From Dastarcus helophoroides (lineage: Eukaryota; Arthropoda; Insecta; Coleoptera; Bothrideridae): 64,000 nucleotides of DNA. Positions 1 through 12,400 of this stretch are shown here, piece by piece. Below the pieces are notes generated by a model, which ran no database searches, had not been told where the DNA came from, and worked only from the letters and a program-made list of their open reading frames with translations. Location of the stretch: contig CM053327.1 in the NCBI GenBank assembly GCA_028583605.1, forward strand, positions 45,310,059 through 45,374,058. The letters are read 5' to 3'. The first letter of the stretch is position 1. The number at the start of each line of letters is the position of its first letter. The position numbers and the translations under genes are program-made.

Positions 1-556
1 TATTGCTAGATAAGACCAGTTTGGAACCATTTTAGTATACAGCATCCCAATACGGATCTGGCACTATAAAAGTGTTTTCTTTTTAACACATTTTGTTTCC
101 TCATCCTCTCCTTTTGCTAATTTCCTTTTTTCATCTACTCTGATTTTTTCTTCTAATTATTAAAAACAAAGATGATGGATTCTCTCAAACCAGGACATTA
201 TTATCTAATTGTAATGAAAATTTAAAGCTCGTTGACCATCTTAAACTTGAGATGAATCAATCTTTGGATGAATCCTACCAAAATTTGAATTATTCGTATT
301 GGAAACAAAGGAGAGTTGGAGCTTCAAAAAATTATGAAATTACGATATTGATTGAGGAGCTAACTTGGATGAAAGGGTCTGATTGAATCTGACTGATTTC
401 TGTTGCACTGAAAATTTTAAAAATTAGGTAAATTGGCAAGCAGTTTCTTTTATTATTACACTAGCTGGCTCGGTGAGCCCCGCACCGCCTCAGAATTAAT
501 AAATATTGTGTTAACTTTTTAGTTGAGTTAAATTTTACATTAAAATATTTCAAAAA
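1..556 (+). repeat. intronic sequence with a partial LINE 5' region
   Basis: No host exon is visible. Bases about 95-185 (T-rich stretch ending in AAACAAAGATGATGGATT) recur almost unchanged at about 690-785, just ahead of the LINE endonuclease remnant, so this looks like a second truncated copy of the same LINE 5' end. The remainder has no recognisable coding signal. It most likely lies in an intron of the dynein heavy chain gene whose next exon starts at 6170. Confidence 0.5.
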
Positions 557-1500
557 TTGACATTAGTAGGTGGTACACTGGAACTTTTAGTCGTCCGAGG
601 TAGTACCCCACCCCACGTATCACTAGGAGGCGGTGAAATGATGCTTGCATCATCGTCTCTGACACGTGAGTCGGTTTTTGCTATTCTTCTTTCCTCATTC
701 TGTCTTTTTCCCTTATTCCCTTTTTTCATCTATTCTGATTTTTTCTTCAAATTATTAAAAACAAAGATGATGGATTTTCTACGTGCAAAAAATTTCGGAC
801 GTAAACTACCCTCCCGTTTGGATGTCCGGGTGGAGGGTGTACGAGGGAATCCAAAATCGACGGAAAATTTTAATGTACCACGGGCCAAGTTTCTTTCAAA
901 CAATTCATTCGAAATTGAATTCTGTAACACTCAAGGTCTAAATTCAAATCTAAACTCGGTTGATCAACACCTTCAAAAGGTGCTGTCTCTGACAGAAACC
1001 CAAGTCTCCCCATCCATCAATACACTTCATTTGCTTTGTCCTAACTACGACTTGCACACAAAATTTCGACACAAGAAGGGAATTTGTGCTTTTACGCCAA
1101 GCGACGAGAAGAAGCACTGCAGTTGCTGATCATGATGTGATTTGGCTGAAAATCTGCTCCAAAAGCAAAATAATATTCATTTGTTCACTTTATTTGTCTC
1201 CAAACGATCCCTCATACAGACAGCTCTTCTCTTATCTCTCCGTAACCGTTGATCACTTACAGACGAATTATCCAAAAGCTGAGGTTGTCTTTCTCGGTGA
1301 CTTTAACGTGCACACAACATCCCCTGGTTAAGGTTTTCTTCCCAAACTGACGACGCGGGAAGGGTGGCAGAGACTTTCGCCATCATTTGTGGACTATCGC
1401 AATTAGTTGAGGAACCCATAAGAATTCCTGATGTAGATACTCATCAACCTATGAATTCATTTTTTAATTGTAGAAAATCAACTAAGCCAATTTAAAGGAA
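557..1500 (+). pseudogene. LINE endonuclease-domain remnant
   Basis: Two overlapping frames (557-1129 and 1086-1331) carry pieces of an apurinic-type endonuclease of a non-LTR retrotransposon. Visible motifs are CNTQGLNSNLNSVDQHL, SLTETQVS and, after a frameshift near 1086-1129, VVFLGDFNVHTT, which matches the GDFN-x-H signature of these nucleases. The frame breaks again at 1329. Around 1400-1440 a segment resembling the IPDVDTHQPN block follows. The copy is clearly dead. Jockey/CR1-like LINEs are the best guess from the reverse transcriptase found downstream, but the clade is not settled. Confidence 0.7.
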
Positions 1501-1608
1501 GGTCATGTAAATGAGGTTTAATCGTTTTCAAATTGCATCAGGATCAATCTAAACGCATACTTTTTTTAAAACTCGTTCATATTCTAGTAGTTTTTATAAA
1601 TTGGTTAA

Positions 1609-1990
1609 GGTTTTCTTGCTGAATTGACGACGCAAGAAGGGTGGCAGAGGCTTTCGCCATCACTTGTGGACTATCGCAATGAGTTGAGGAACGGACCCGA
1701 GCTGCAGAGGGTGCTTAGAAGAAGATGAGAGTGTCGAGCACGTGATGTGTCACTGCCCGGCACTAGCATCAATCAGAGGATCTACGTTGGGGGACTTCTG
1801 GCGCCTAGTGTGGCCAGTTTGAGAGAGGCGCATCCAAGGGACGTTCTTCAGTTTCTCAACAAGGTTGGGTGGCTGAACGAATGACCAAGGACACCTCAAT
1901 CACGGGTATAGCACAATGGGCCCGGAAAGAGTGGCCTAAGTGCTGGCCTAAATTTTTAGGCAACCCACAACGAATCCAGAATCCAGAATT
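1609..1990 (+). pseudogene. LINE C-terminal zinc-knuckle fragment, copy 1
   Basis: Codes for a CRGCLEEDESVEHVMCHC cysteine/histidine motif of the kind found at the C terminus of several LINE polyproteins, followed by a frame-breaking insertion in the segment GACTTCTGGCGCCTAG. It is a near-identical duplicate of 3018-3330. The two copies flank the 113-bp minisatellite. The start (1609-1690) repeats endonuclease-tail sequence also seen at 1335-1410. Confidence 0.65.
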
Positions 1991-3014
1991 ATTAAGTAGC
2001 ATAGCTAGAAACATGTGTCATATGAAGACAGAGTGATATTGGAAAAAGAAAATATTACTGATGAACTTTAGTTTTTCATTGAAATTTTGACCACCAAATG
2101 ATTGACTAGCACGGCTTCGGAAAAATGAAGACAAGATTTTTGTGGAAAAAGACAATATTACTGATGAACTTTCGTTTTTCATTGAAATTTTGAGCACCAA
2201 ATGATTATTAAGTAGCAGAGCTACAAACATGTGTCATATGAAGACAGAGTGATAGTGGAAAAAGAAAATATTACTGATGAACCTTCATTTTTCATTGAAA
2301 TTTTGACCACCAAATGATTTTATTAAACCGAATAGCTTGACGAAATGTACAATATGAAGATAAGATTGTAGTGGAAAAAGAAAATGTTACTGATGAACTT
2401 TCGTTTTCAATTAAAATTTTAACCACCAAATAATTATTAACGAGTACAGCTCGGAAAAATGTCCCATATGAAGACAAGATTTTAGTAGAAAAAGACAACA
2501 TTGGTGATGAACTTTCGTTTTTCATTAAAATTTTGACCACCAAATGGATATTGATTAGCACAACTTGGGAAAATGTATCATACGAAGACAGGATTTTAGT
2601 GGAAAAAAGCAATATTACTAATGAACTTTTGTTTTTATTAAAATTTTGACCACCAAATGATTATTAAGTGGTACAGCTAGAAACAAGTATCATATGAAGA
2701 CAGAGCTATAGTGGAAAAACAAAATATTACTGATGAACTTTCGTTTTTCATTGAAATTTTGACCACCAAGGGATTTTATTAAACCCGATAGCTTGAAGAA
2801 GTGTACAATACGAAGACAAGATTGTAGCGGAAAAAGAAAATATTACTGATGAACTTTCGTTTTTCATTAAAATTTTCACCACCAAATAATTATTAACTAG
2901 TACAGCTTGGAAAAATGTATCATATGAAGACAAGATTTTTGTGGAAAAAAACAATATTACTGATGAACTTTCGTTATTCATTAAAATTTTGACCACCAAA
3001 TAATTATTAAGTAG
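1991..3014 (-). repeat. 113-116 bp minisatellite, about nine copies
   Basis: The landmark ACCACCAAAT recurs with spacings of about 103, 113, 116, 114, 113, 113, 116 and 114 bp. Each unit has GAAGACAAGATTTTAGTGG, ATTACTGATGAACTTTCG and the ACCACCAAAT block. The array reads as open minus-strand frames with repeated KILMKNESSS-like peptides, which is a by-product of the repeat, not a gene. It sits exactly between two copies of the same LINE fragment. Confidence 0.85.
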
Positions 3015-3017
3015 CCA

Positions 3018-3330
3018 GAATGGGAATCATAAACGACCCGAGCTGCAGAGGGTGCTTAGAAGAAGATGAGAGTGTCGAGCACGTGATGTGTCACTGCTCG
3101 GCACTAGCATCAATCAGAGGATCCACGCTGGGGGACTTCTGGCCTAGTGTGGCCAGTTTGAGAGAGGCGCATCCAAGGGACGTTCTTCAGTTTCTCAACA
3201 AGGTTGGGTGGCTGAATGAATGACCAAGGACACCTCAATCACGGGGATAGCACAATGGGCCCGGAAAGGGTGGCCTAAGGGCTGGGACCTAAATTTTAGG
3301 CAACCCACAACGAATCCAGAATTCAGAGTT
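3018..3330 (+). pseudogene. LINE C-terminal zinc-knuckle fragment, copy 2
   Basis: Open frame 3020-3223 encodes CRGCLEEDESVEHVMCHC followed by SIRGSTLGDFWPSVASLREA, a typical C-terminal Cys/His segment of LINE ORF2. This copy lacks the small insertion that breaks copy 1 at 1609-1990. It runs directly into endonuclease-type sequence of the next LINE segment, so the order is scrambled relative to an intact element. Confidence 0.65.
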
Positions 3331-6100
3331 GAGGAACGCACAAGAATTCCTGATGTAGATACCCATCAACCTAATCTATTCGAACTTTTCCTTACAAATT
3401 TCACCAAGTTCGTATAAAATCTCTGTGACATCACCGCTTGGAAATTCGGATCACAAGCTTGTAGCAGCCTCTCGCTCGTTTTATATACCACCTCCTTCCC
3501 AGACGCAGTCCCGTAGGGTTTGGCACTTTAACTGGGAAGAATTAAGAGACTTCTTTGCATCTTTCCCATAGCTTTAACTCAGACAACCCTTCCTTACTCG
3601 CCGAATCCATCACTATCCTGATTGGTATGGAATGATCAATTCCCCATTCCCAAAAGAAGTCTGCCTCCAGTAAATCTTGGTTCAATAAAAAACGTGCTCG
3701 GGCTGTCTCCTGCAAAAATCGCTTATCTCGTCGTTGGCGAAATAATCCCTTAGTCGAGACTCTGACCATATTTGTAGATGCACGAAATTCCTGTAAACAG
3801 CTTATTGACGAAGTAAAAGATGATTTCGATCGTAAGATGCGCCAGAGGCTTATCAACTGTCCCAATGGTTCCAGATCCTTTTGGGGATTTGCAGTCCATT
3901 GGAAAGAATTTTACATCTTTAAATTTTCCACCTTTCCACTCGATGAAAATAGCAATACTGCTACTACCTCCAAGGAAAAGGCCGACATGTTAGTCTTAAT
4001 GTTTGCTGAAAATTCCAATCTTGATTCTCGAAACGCAGAACCTCCTATTCTTCCTAAGGTTGACACATTGATGCTGCTGAAGTTGTTTTCAGACAACGCA
4101 CGATCAGGAAGATTCTCTTTGAGTTGGCGACACCTCGAAAGCTTCTGGCCTTGAGTATTCCCGCTATTGTTCTTAAGAAGTGCGCCCCAAAGTTGACTCC
4201 TGTCCTAAGCAAATTGTTCACATTATCTTACAACAAAGGTGTATTCCCTAACATCTGGAAATCTGCTAGAGTGCAGCCTGTCTCTAAAAAGTGAAAAAGG
4301 AATCTGGCTAACAACTATCGCCCTATATCTTTGTTACTCGTTATATTTAAAGTGATGGAAAAGGTTATCAACATCGGGATTCTCAAATATCCTTGTTACT
4401 CGTTATATATAAAGTGATGAAAAAGGTTATCAACATCGAGATTCTCAAATATCTTTGTTACTCGTTATATATAAAGTGATGGAAAAGGTTATCAACATCG
4501 AAATTCTCAAATATCTTTGTTACTCGTTATATATAAAGTGATGGAAAAGGTTATCAACATCAAGATTCTCAAATATCTTTGTTACTCGTTATATATAAAC
4601 TTATGGAAAAGGTTATCAACATCGAGATTCTCAAATATCTTTGTTACTCGTTATATATAAAGTGATGGAAAAGGTTATCAACATCGAGATTCTCAAATAT
4701 TTGGAGGAAAATAGAATCATCTCCGACAGACAATACGGTTTTAGACAACAACGTTCCACTGGAGATCTACTAACATATGTTACTCATGTTTGTAACTCAG
4801 CTGTGGTAAAACATGGTGAGGCTGCAAGGATTGCAGCATTGGATATCTCAAAGGCTTTCGACAGAGTCTGGCACCCGATCTCTTCTCGCCAAATTAACAT
4901 CTCATGGTCTTTCTCCTGACTCTGTCATTTGATATCCAATTTTCTCCCTGACAGATCTCTTCAGGTTCTCGTCGATTGACATAAGAATAGTAAAAAGCAG
5001 ATTTAGGGGTTATTCTGGAAGCAGGAGTCTAATTGACTTGTTACTCATATCTGTAACTCAGCTGTGGAAAACATGGTGAGGCTAGCATTGTGGCATTGGA
5101 TATCTCAAAGGCTTTCGACAGAGTCTGGCATCGATCTCTTCTCGCCAAATTAACATCTTATGGTCTTTCTCCTGGTCTCTGTCATTTGATATCCAATTTT
5201 CTCGCCAACAGATCTCTTCAGGTTGTCGTCGATGGCATCTCATCCGAGATATTTGCGATTAACGCAGGGGTGCCTCAGGGGTCTGTTCTGTCTTCCACTC
5301 TATTTCTGCTACATATAAACGATCCCTTAGCTTCAACTTACAATCTTATATACAGCTACGCAAATAATAGTAACCTTATGTCATCTTTTTTCTCCGACAA
5401 ACCATTATCTATCGCTGCTTCAGATTGTCTAAGAGAACAACAAATACAGACGATTAATTGGGATCTGGAGATTATTCTGGAATGGGGTAAGAACAATTTG
5501 GTCGACTTCAATGCTCTAAGGAAACATCAAAGGATAATGCAACAATCCTATATACAGCTACGCAGATGATAGTAACCTTGTGTCATCTTTCTTCTCCGAC
5601 AAACCACTATCTATCACTTCTTTAGATCGACTAAGGGGACAGCAGATACAGAGGATTAATCGGGATCTCGAGATTATTCTGGAATGGGGTAAGAACAATT
5701 TGGTCGACTTCAACGCTTCAAAAACTCAGGCCGCGGTTTTCTCTAAGAAAACATCAAGGGATAATGCAACAAACATACTAATGGTAGTAAAATTCTTCCG
5801 ATGGGATCTAATCTATCTATTCTAGGAGTGAATGCAGTAACTTCTCTTGGGATGATCATGTGCGCGCCATTACCACCACATCCGCCTCTCAGAAGCTAGG
5901 CTTTCTTTTTAGAGCTAAAAAGTACTTCACATCTCATGAGCTATTAACATTATACAAGGCTCAAGTTAGGGCAACACTAGTCAATAGTGTTCTCATGTTT
6001 GGAGTTCAGCCCCAAAACACCTTAGCTCTCTTGGATTCAATTCAAAGAAGAGATGGGATCTAATCTATCTATCCTAGGAGTGAATGCGAACACTAACTTC
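3331..6100 (+). pseudogene. LINE reverse transcriptase remnant with internal duplications
   Basis: Non-LTR reverse transcriptase broken into many frames. Visible blocks are IPDVDTHQPNLFELFLT (endonuclease tail, about 3350), YGFRQQRSTGDLL (about 4735), ALDISKAFDRVWH (4835 and again 5093), INAGVPQGSVLSS (about 5260) and a YADD-type catalytic box. That box reads YANNS at about 5350, so both aspartates are lost, while a duplicated segment at about 5555 keeps YADDS. The duplications are 4778-4985 versus 5041-5250, 5340-5545 versus 5548-5770, and 5801-5850 versus 6051-6100. A 62-bp tandem block at 4331-4702 also destroys the frame. It lies in an intron, same strand as the host gene. The clade is jockey/CR1-like by motif only. 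Confidence 0.75.
4331..4702 (+). repeat. 62-bp tandem repeat, six copies, inside LINE reverse transcriptase
   Basis: TTGTTACTCG starts at 4331, 4393, 4455, 4517, 4579 and 4641, an exact 62-bp spacing. The unit covers part of the reverse transcriptase frame (KVMEKVINIEILKY). Because 62 is not a multiple of three, each added copy shifts frame, so the expansion happened after the element died or killed it. Confidence 0.93.
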
Positions 6101-6169
6101 TCTTCTTCAGTCAACAATGTTCACTTTCGACAATCAATCAATAAATACACTTTCAACTTTCTATTGTAG

Positions 6170-6476
6170 GAGAATGGAACGAAATATGTAACGAATTTCA
6201 AAAAATGCTCTTCGTAAGATCTTTACGTCAAGATCGCGTATCTTTCTGCATCAGCAATTTCATAACAAATCAATTGGGACCGCGATTCGTCGAACCACCC
6301 GTTCTAGACGTAAGAGCCGTTTTAGAAGAATCGATCCCCCAAACACCCCTGATTTTCGTTTTATCTCCCGGCGTCGACCCCACCAACGCTTTGATCCAGC
6401 TAGCCGAAACTTCCGGAATGTCCTCCAATTTCACATCGCTCAGTTTAGGTCAAGGGCAAGCCCCGATCGCCACCAA
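6170..6476 (+). CDS. DNAH2: DNAH2 exon a (first in window)
   Basis: Acceptor CTATTGTAG ends at 6169 and donor GTAAAT starts at 6477. The reading frame begins at 6172 ([20 protein letters not shown]) and includes [20 protein letters not shown] of the AAA6 region. It ends two bases into a codon completed by exon b across a 49-bp intron. Confidence 0.93.
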
Positions 6477-9400
6477 GTAAATTTACTTATTGCAAAAAAC
6501 TCAGTTGTAATGGAATTATTTGTAGGATGTTGCAGAATGGTGTCAGAGATGGGCTTTGGGTTTTCCTCGCGAATTGTCATTTGTCGTTGAGTTGGATGCC
6601 AAAGTTGGATAAAATCGTCGAGACGTTGCAAACTGGAAAAGTGAATCCCAAGTTTCGAATGTGGTTGAGTTCCAGTCCGAGTCCCGAGTTTCCCATATCG
6701 ATTTTACAGGCTGGAATTAAGATGACCACGGAACCGCCAAAGGTAGCGTTTTGGTGAATGCTTAACTGGTTGGAGTACAAAGCAATGGCTGGCATATAGG
6801 CATTATGGAACTGCAGCACCTCCAATTTCGCTTAATTAATTTTTTCTTTGAACACTTTTCATTTCATAATTTTTTGTAGAAATTTCTATCTTTTTCGCAA
6901 ATTTCGATTTTCTCCAAATTTCGTCTTTTTGCAAATTTCGACTTTTTTCTTAAAATTTCGACTTTTTTCTCGAAATTTTTGATCTTCTTCTCAAATTTCG
7001 ATTTTTTTCTCGAAATTTGGTCTGTTTTGCAAATTTCGACTTTTTTCTTGAAATTTCAACTTCTTTCTCGAAATTTCGACTTTTTTCTTAAAATTTTGAC
7101 TTTTGTCTCGAAATTTTTGACCTTCTTCGCAAATTTCGATTTTTTCTCGAAATTTCGACCTTTTTCTCGAAATTTTGACCTTAATATCAAAATTTCGACA
7201 TTTTTCTGGAAATTTCGATTTTAAACTCGAAATTGCGGCCTTTTTTTCTCAAATTTCGATTTTTTTCTTTGTTGGGAAAGAGGAGTGATGAGACGCAACT
7301 GTCATCTGCCTAAAAACTAATGAATTTTTTTGTAGAAAACGATCAGTGACTTAAATGAAATTGTCTGGATATTAAAGACTTTCAGAAACTTAAAGAGGAT
7401 TACAGTGGCTGCTGGCGTATAGGCCCTGTGGAACTGCAGCACCCTCAATTTTGCTTAAGAGTTTTTTTCTTAAAATTTTCTAAACACTTTTCATTTTACA
7501 ATTTTTCTTGAAATTTCGACTTTTTTTTCTCAAATTTCGATTTTTTCTCGAACTTAACTTCGTTAGCGGATTTGGATTCTGCAGCTCAAAATTGATCAAA
7601 GCAGACATATTTCACGATTATTTAGTCCAAAATGTAGTTGCTATGAAAAAGAGAGTCACTCGAAAATCAAAATAGTGCAGTTTTTGCCACTTTTAAGGTT
7701 GTATCTCATGAGCGGTAAATTTTAGGCCGATTTCGTTAGCTGATATCGATTCCGCGTCACAAAATTGACCAAAACAGATGTATTTTACGATTATTTAGTT
7801 CAAAATGTGACTGCCACAAAAGGGAGAGACGCTCGAAAATCAAAATCGCGCCATTTTTGCCACTTTAAGGGTTATATCTTAAAAGGGATAAACCGTAGAC
7901 CAATTTAGTTATCAGATATCGATTCCGCGTTACAATATTACCCAAACCAGGACTATCTTGTCAGCTTTTATGAAAAAACGTGTTTACTAGGATGGGGAGA
8001 GACACTTGAAAAAACGCGAAAATCGAAACTGCGAGAAACGAGAATTCCAAATTTTGATCAAATTCACTCCGACGTTATTCCCAAATAAGCTGAGTTTAAA
8101 GTGCATTGTTTTTACCATAATTGTGCATTCGTTCACTAAAGTTTGTTATAAATTTCGAGAAGTAGGAAACATTTGAAGTTTCTTTGCAAAATATTCCCTT
8201 TTCGTCCCATTTTGGGGACTCGTAAATTAAAAACGAAAAGTTGCTAAGCAACTTGGTTAACAAATATCAATTAAATAGCTCAAAATTGATCCAATGGCAC
8301 ATAATTTGCAATAATTTAATATAAAACCCGATTGCTATTGAAGAAAGACACAACCGGAACGTAAATTCATGTTATTTTTAGCATTTTATGGGTTGCAGCT
8401 TCAAAACGAAAAACGATAGATAAACTTCGTTAGCGAATTTGGATTCTGCAGCTCAAAATTGATCAAAGCAGACATATTTCACGATTATTTAATCCAAAAT
8501 GTGGTTGATATAAAAAAGAGAGACACTCGCAAATCAAAATAGTGCAGTTTTTGCCACTTTTAAGGTTGCATCTCATGAGCGCTAAATTTTAGGCCGATTT
8601 CGTTAGCTGATATCGATTCCGCGTCACAAAATTGACCAAAACAGATATATTTTACGATTATTTAGTTTAAAATGTGACTGCCACAGAAGGGAGAGACGCT
8701 CGAAAATCAAAATCGCGCCATTTTTGCCAATTTAAGGATTATATCTTAAAAGGGATAAACCGTAGACCAATTTAGTTATCAGATATCGATTCCGCGTTAC
8801 AATATTACCCAAAGCAGGACTATCTTGTCAGCTTTTATGAAAAAACGTGTTTACTAGGATGGGGAGAGACACTTGAAAAAACGCGAAAATCGAAACTGTG
8901 AAAAATGAGAATTCCAAATTTTGATCAAATTCACTCCGTCGTTATTCCCATATAAGCTGAATTTAAAGTGCATTGTTTTTGCCATAATTGTGCATTCGTT
9001 CACTAAAGTTTGTTATAAATTTCGAGAACTAGGAAACATTTAAAGTTTTTTTGCAAAATATTCGTTTTTCGTCCCATTTTGGGGACTCGTAAATTAAAAA
9101 CGAAAAGTTGCTAAGCAACTTAGTTAACAAATATCAATTAAATAGCTCAAAATTGATCCAATGGCACATAATTTGCAATAATTTAATATAAAACCCGATT
9201 GCTATTGAAGGGAGAGGCAACTGGAACGTAAATTCATGTTATTTTTAGCATGTTAAGGGTTGCAGCTTCAAAACGAAAAACGATAGATAAACTTCGTTAG
9301 CGAATTTGAATTCTGCAGCTCAAAATTGATCAAAGCAGACATATTTCACGATTATTTAATCCAAAATGTGGTTGCTATGAAAAAGAGAGGCGCTCGAAAA

Positions 9401-12400
9401 TCAAGATAGTGCAGTTTTTGCCACTTTTAAGGTTGTATCTCAAATGCGGTAAATTTTAGGCCGATTTCGTTAGCTGATATCGATTCCGCGTCACAAAATT
9501 GATCAAAACAGATATATTTTACGATTATTTAGTTTAAAATGTGACTGCCACAGAAGGGAGAGACGCTCGAAAATCAAAATCGCGCCATTTATGCCAATTT
9601 AAGGGTTATATCTTAAAAGGGATAAACCGTAGACCAATTTAGTTATCAGATATCGATTCCGCGTTACAATATTACCCAAACCAGGACTATCTTGTCAGCT
9701 TTTATGAAAAAACGTGTTTACTAGGATGGGGAGAGACACTTGAAAAAACGCGAAAATCGAAACTGTGAAAAACGAGAATTCCAAATTTTGATCAAATTCA
9801 CTCCGGCGTTATTCCCAAATAAGCTAAGTTTAAAGTGCATTATTTTTACCATAATTGTGCATTCGTTCACTAAAGTTTGTTATAAATTTCGAGAACTAAG
9901 AAACATTTGAAGTTTTTTTGCAAAATATTCCTTTTTCGTCCCATTTTGGGGACTCGTAAATTAAAAACGAAAAGTTGCTAAGCAACTTAGTTAACAAATA
10001 TCAATTAAATAGCTTAAAGTTAATCCAATGGCACATAATTTGCAATAATTTAATATAAAACCCGATTGCTATTGAAGAAAGACACAACCGGAACGTAAAT
10101 TCATGTTATTTTTAGCATTTTATGGGTTGCAGCTTCAAAACGAAAAACGATAGATAAACTTCGTTAGCGAATTTGGATTCTGCAGCTCAAAATTGATCAA
10201 AGCAGACATATTTCACGATTATTTAATCCAAAATGTGGTTGATATAAAAAAGAGAGACACTCGCAAATCAAAATAGTGCAGTTTTTGCCACTTTTAAGGT
10301 TGCATCTCATGAGCGCTAAATTTTAGGCCGATTTCGTTAGCTGATATCGATTCCGCGTCACAAAATTGACCAAAACAGATGTATTTTACGATTATTTAGT
10401 TCAAAATGTGACTGCCACAAAAGGGAGAGACGCTCGAAAATCAAAATCGCGCCATTTTTGCCACTTTAAGGGTTATATCTTAAAAGGGATAAACCGTAGA
10501 CCAATTTAGTTATCAGATATCGATTCCGCGTTACAATATTACCCAAACCAGGACTATCTTGTCAGCTTTTATGAAAAAACGTGTTTACTAGGATGGGGAG
10601 AGACACTTGAAAAAACGCGAAAATCGAAACTGTGAAAAATGAGAATTCCAAATTTTGATCAAATTCACTCCGTCGTTATTCCCATATAAGCTGAATTTAA
10701 AGTGCATTGTTTTTGCCATAATTGTGCATTCGTTCACTAAAGTTTGTTATAAATTTCGAGAACTAGGAAACATTTAAAGTTTTTTTGCAAAATATTCGTT
10801 TTTCGTCCCATTTTGGGGACTCGTAAATTAAAAACGAAAAGTTGCTAAGCAACTTAGTTAACAAATATCAATTAAATAGCTCAAAATTGATCCAATGGCA
10901 CATAATTTGCAATAATTTAATATAAAACCCGATTGCTATTGAAGGGAGAGGCAACTGGAACGTAAATTCATGTTATTTTTAGCATGTTAAGGGTTGCAGC
11001 TTCAAAACGAAAAACGATAGATAAACTTCGTTAGCGAATTTGAATTCTGCAGCTCAAAATTGATCAAAGCAGACATATTTCACGATTATTTAATCCAAAA
11101 TGTGGTTGCTATGAAAAAGAGAGGCGCTCGAAAATCAAGATAGTGCAGTTTTTGCCACTTTTAAGGTTGTATCTCAAATGCGGTAAATTTTAGGCCGATT
11201 TCGTTAGCTGATATCGATTCCGCGTCACAAAATTGATCAAAACAGATATATTTTACGATTATTTAGTTTAAAATGTGACTGCCACAGAAGGGAGAGACGC
11301 TCGAAAATCAAAATCGCGCCATTTATGCCAATTTAAGGGTTATATCTTAAAAGGGATAAACCGTAGACCAATTTAGTTATCAGATATCGATTCCGCGTTA
11401 CAATATTACCCAAACCAGGACTATCTTGTCAGCTTTTATGAAAAAACGTGTTTACTAGGATGGGGAGAGACACTTGAAAAAACGCGAAAATCGAAACTGT
11501 GAAAAACGAGAATTCCAAATTTTGATCAAATTCACTCCGGCGTTATTCCCAAATAAGCTAAGTTTAAAGTGCATTATTTTTACCATAATTGTGCATTCGT
11601 TCACTAAAGTTTGTTATAAATTTCGAGAAGTAGGAAACATTTGAAGTTTCTTTGCAAAATATTCCCTTTTCGTCCCATTTTGGGGACTCGTAAATTAAAA
11701 ACGAAAAGTTGCTAAGCAACTTAGTTAACAAATATCAATTAAATAGCTTAAAGTTAATCCAATGGCACATAATTTGCAATAATTTAATATAAAACCCGAT
11801 TGCTATTGAAGAAAGACACAACCGGAACGTAAATTCATGTTATTTTTAGCATTTTAGGGGTTGCAGCTTCAAAACGAAAAACGATAGATAAACTTCGTTA
11901 GCGAATTTGGATTCTGCAGCTCAAAATTGATCAAAGCAGACATATTTCATGATTATTTAATCCAAAATGTGGTTGCTATGAAAAAGAGAGTCACTCGAAA
12001 ATCAAAATAGTGCAGTTTTTGCCAGATTTAAGGTTGTATCTCAAAAGCGGTAAATTTTAAGCCGATTTCGTTAGCTGATATCGATTCCGTGTCACAAAAT
12101 TGACCAAAACAGATATATTTTACGATTATTTAGTTTAAAATGTGACTGCCACAAAAGGGAGAGACGCTCGAAAATCGAAATCGCGCCATTTTTGCCAATT
12201 TAAGGATTATATCTTAAAAGGGATAAACCGTAGGCCAATTTAGTTATCAGATATCGATTCCGCGTTACAATATTACCCAAACTAGGACTATCTTGTCAGC
12301 TTTTATGAAAAAACGTGTTTACTAGGATGGGGAGAGACACTTGAAAAAACGCGAAAATCGAAACTGTGAAAAACGAGAATTCAAAATTTTGGTCAAATTC

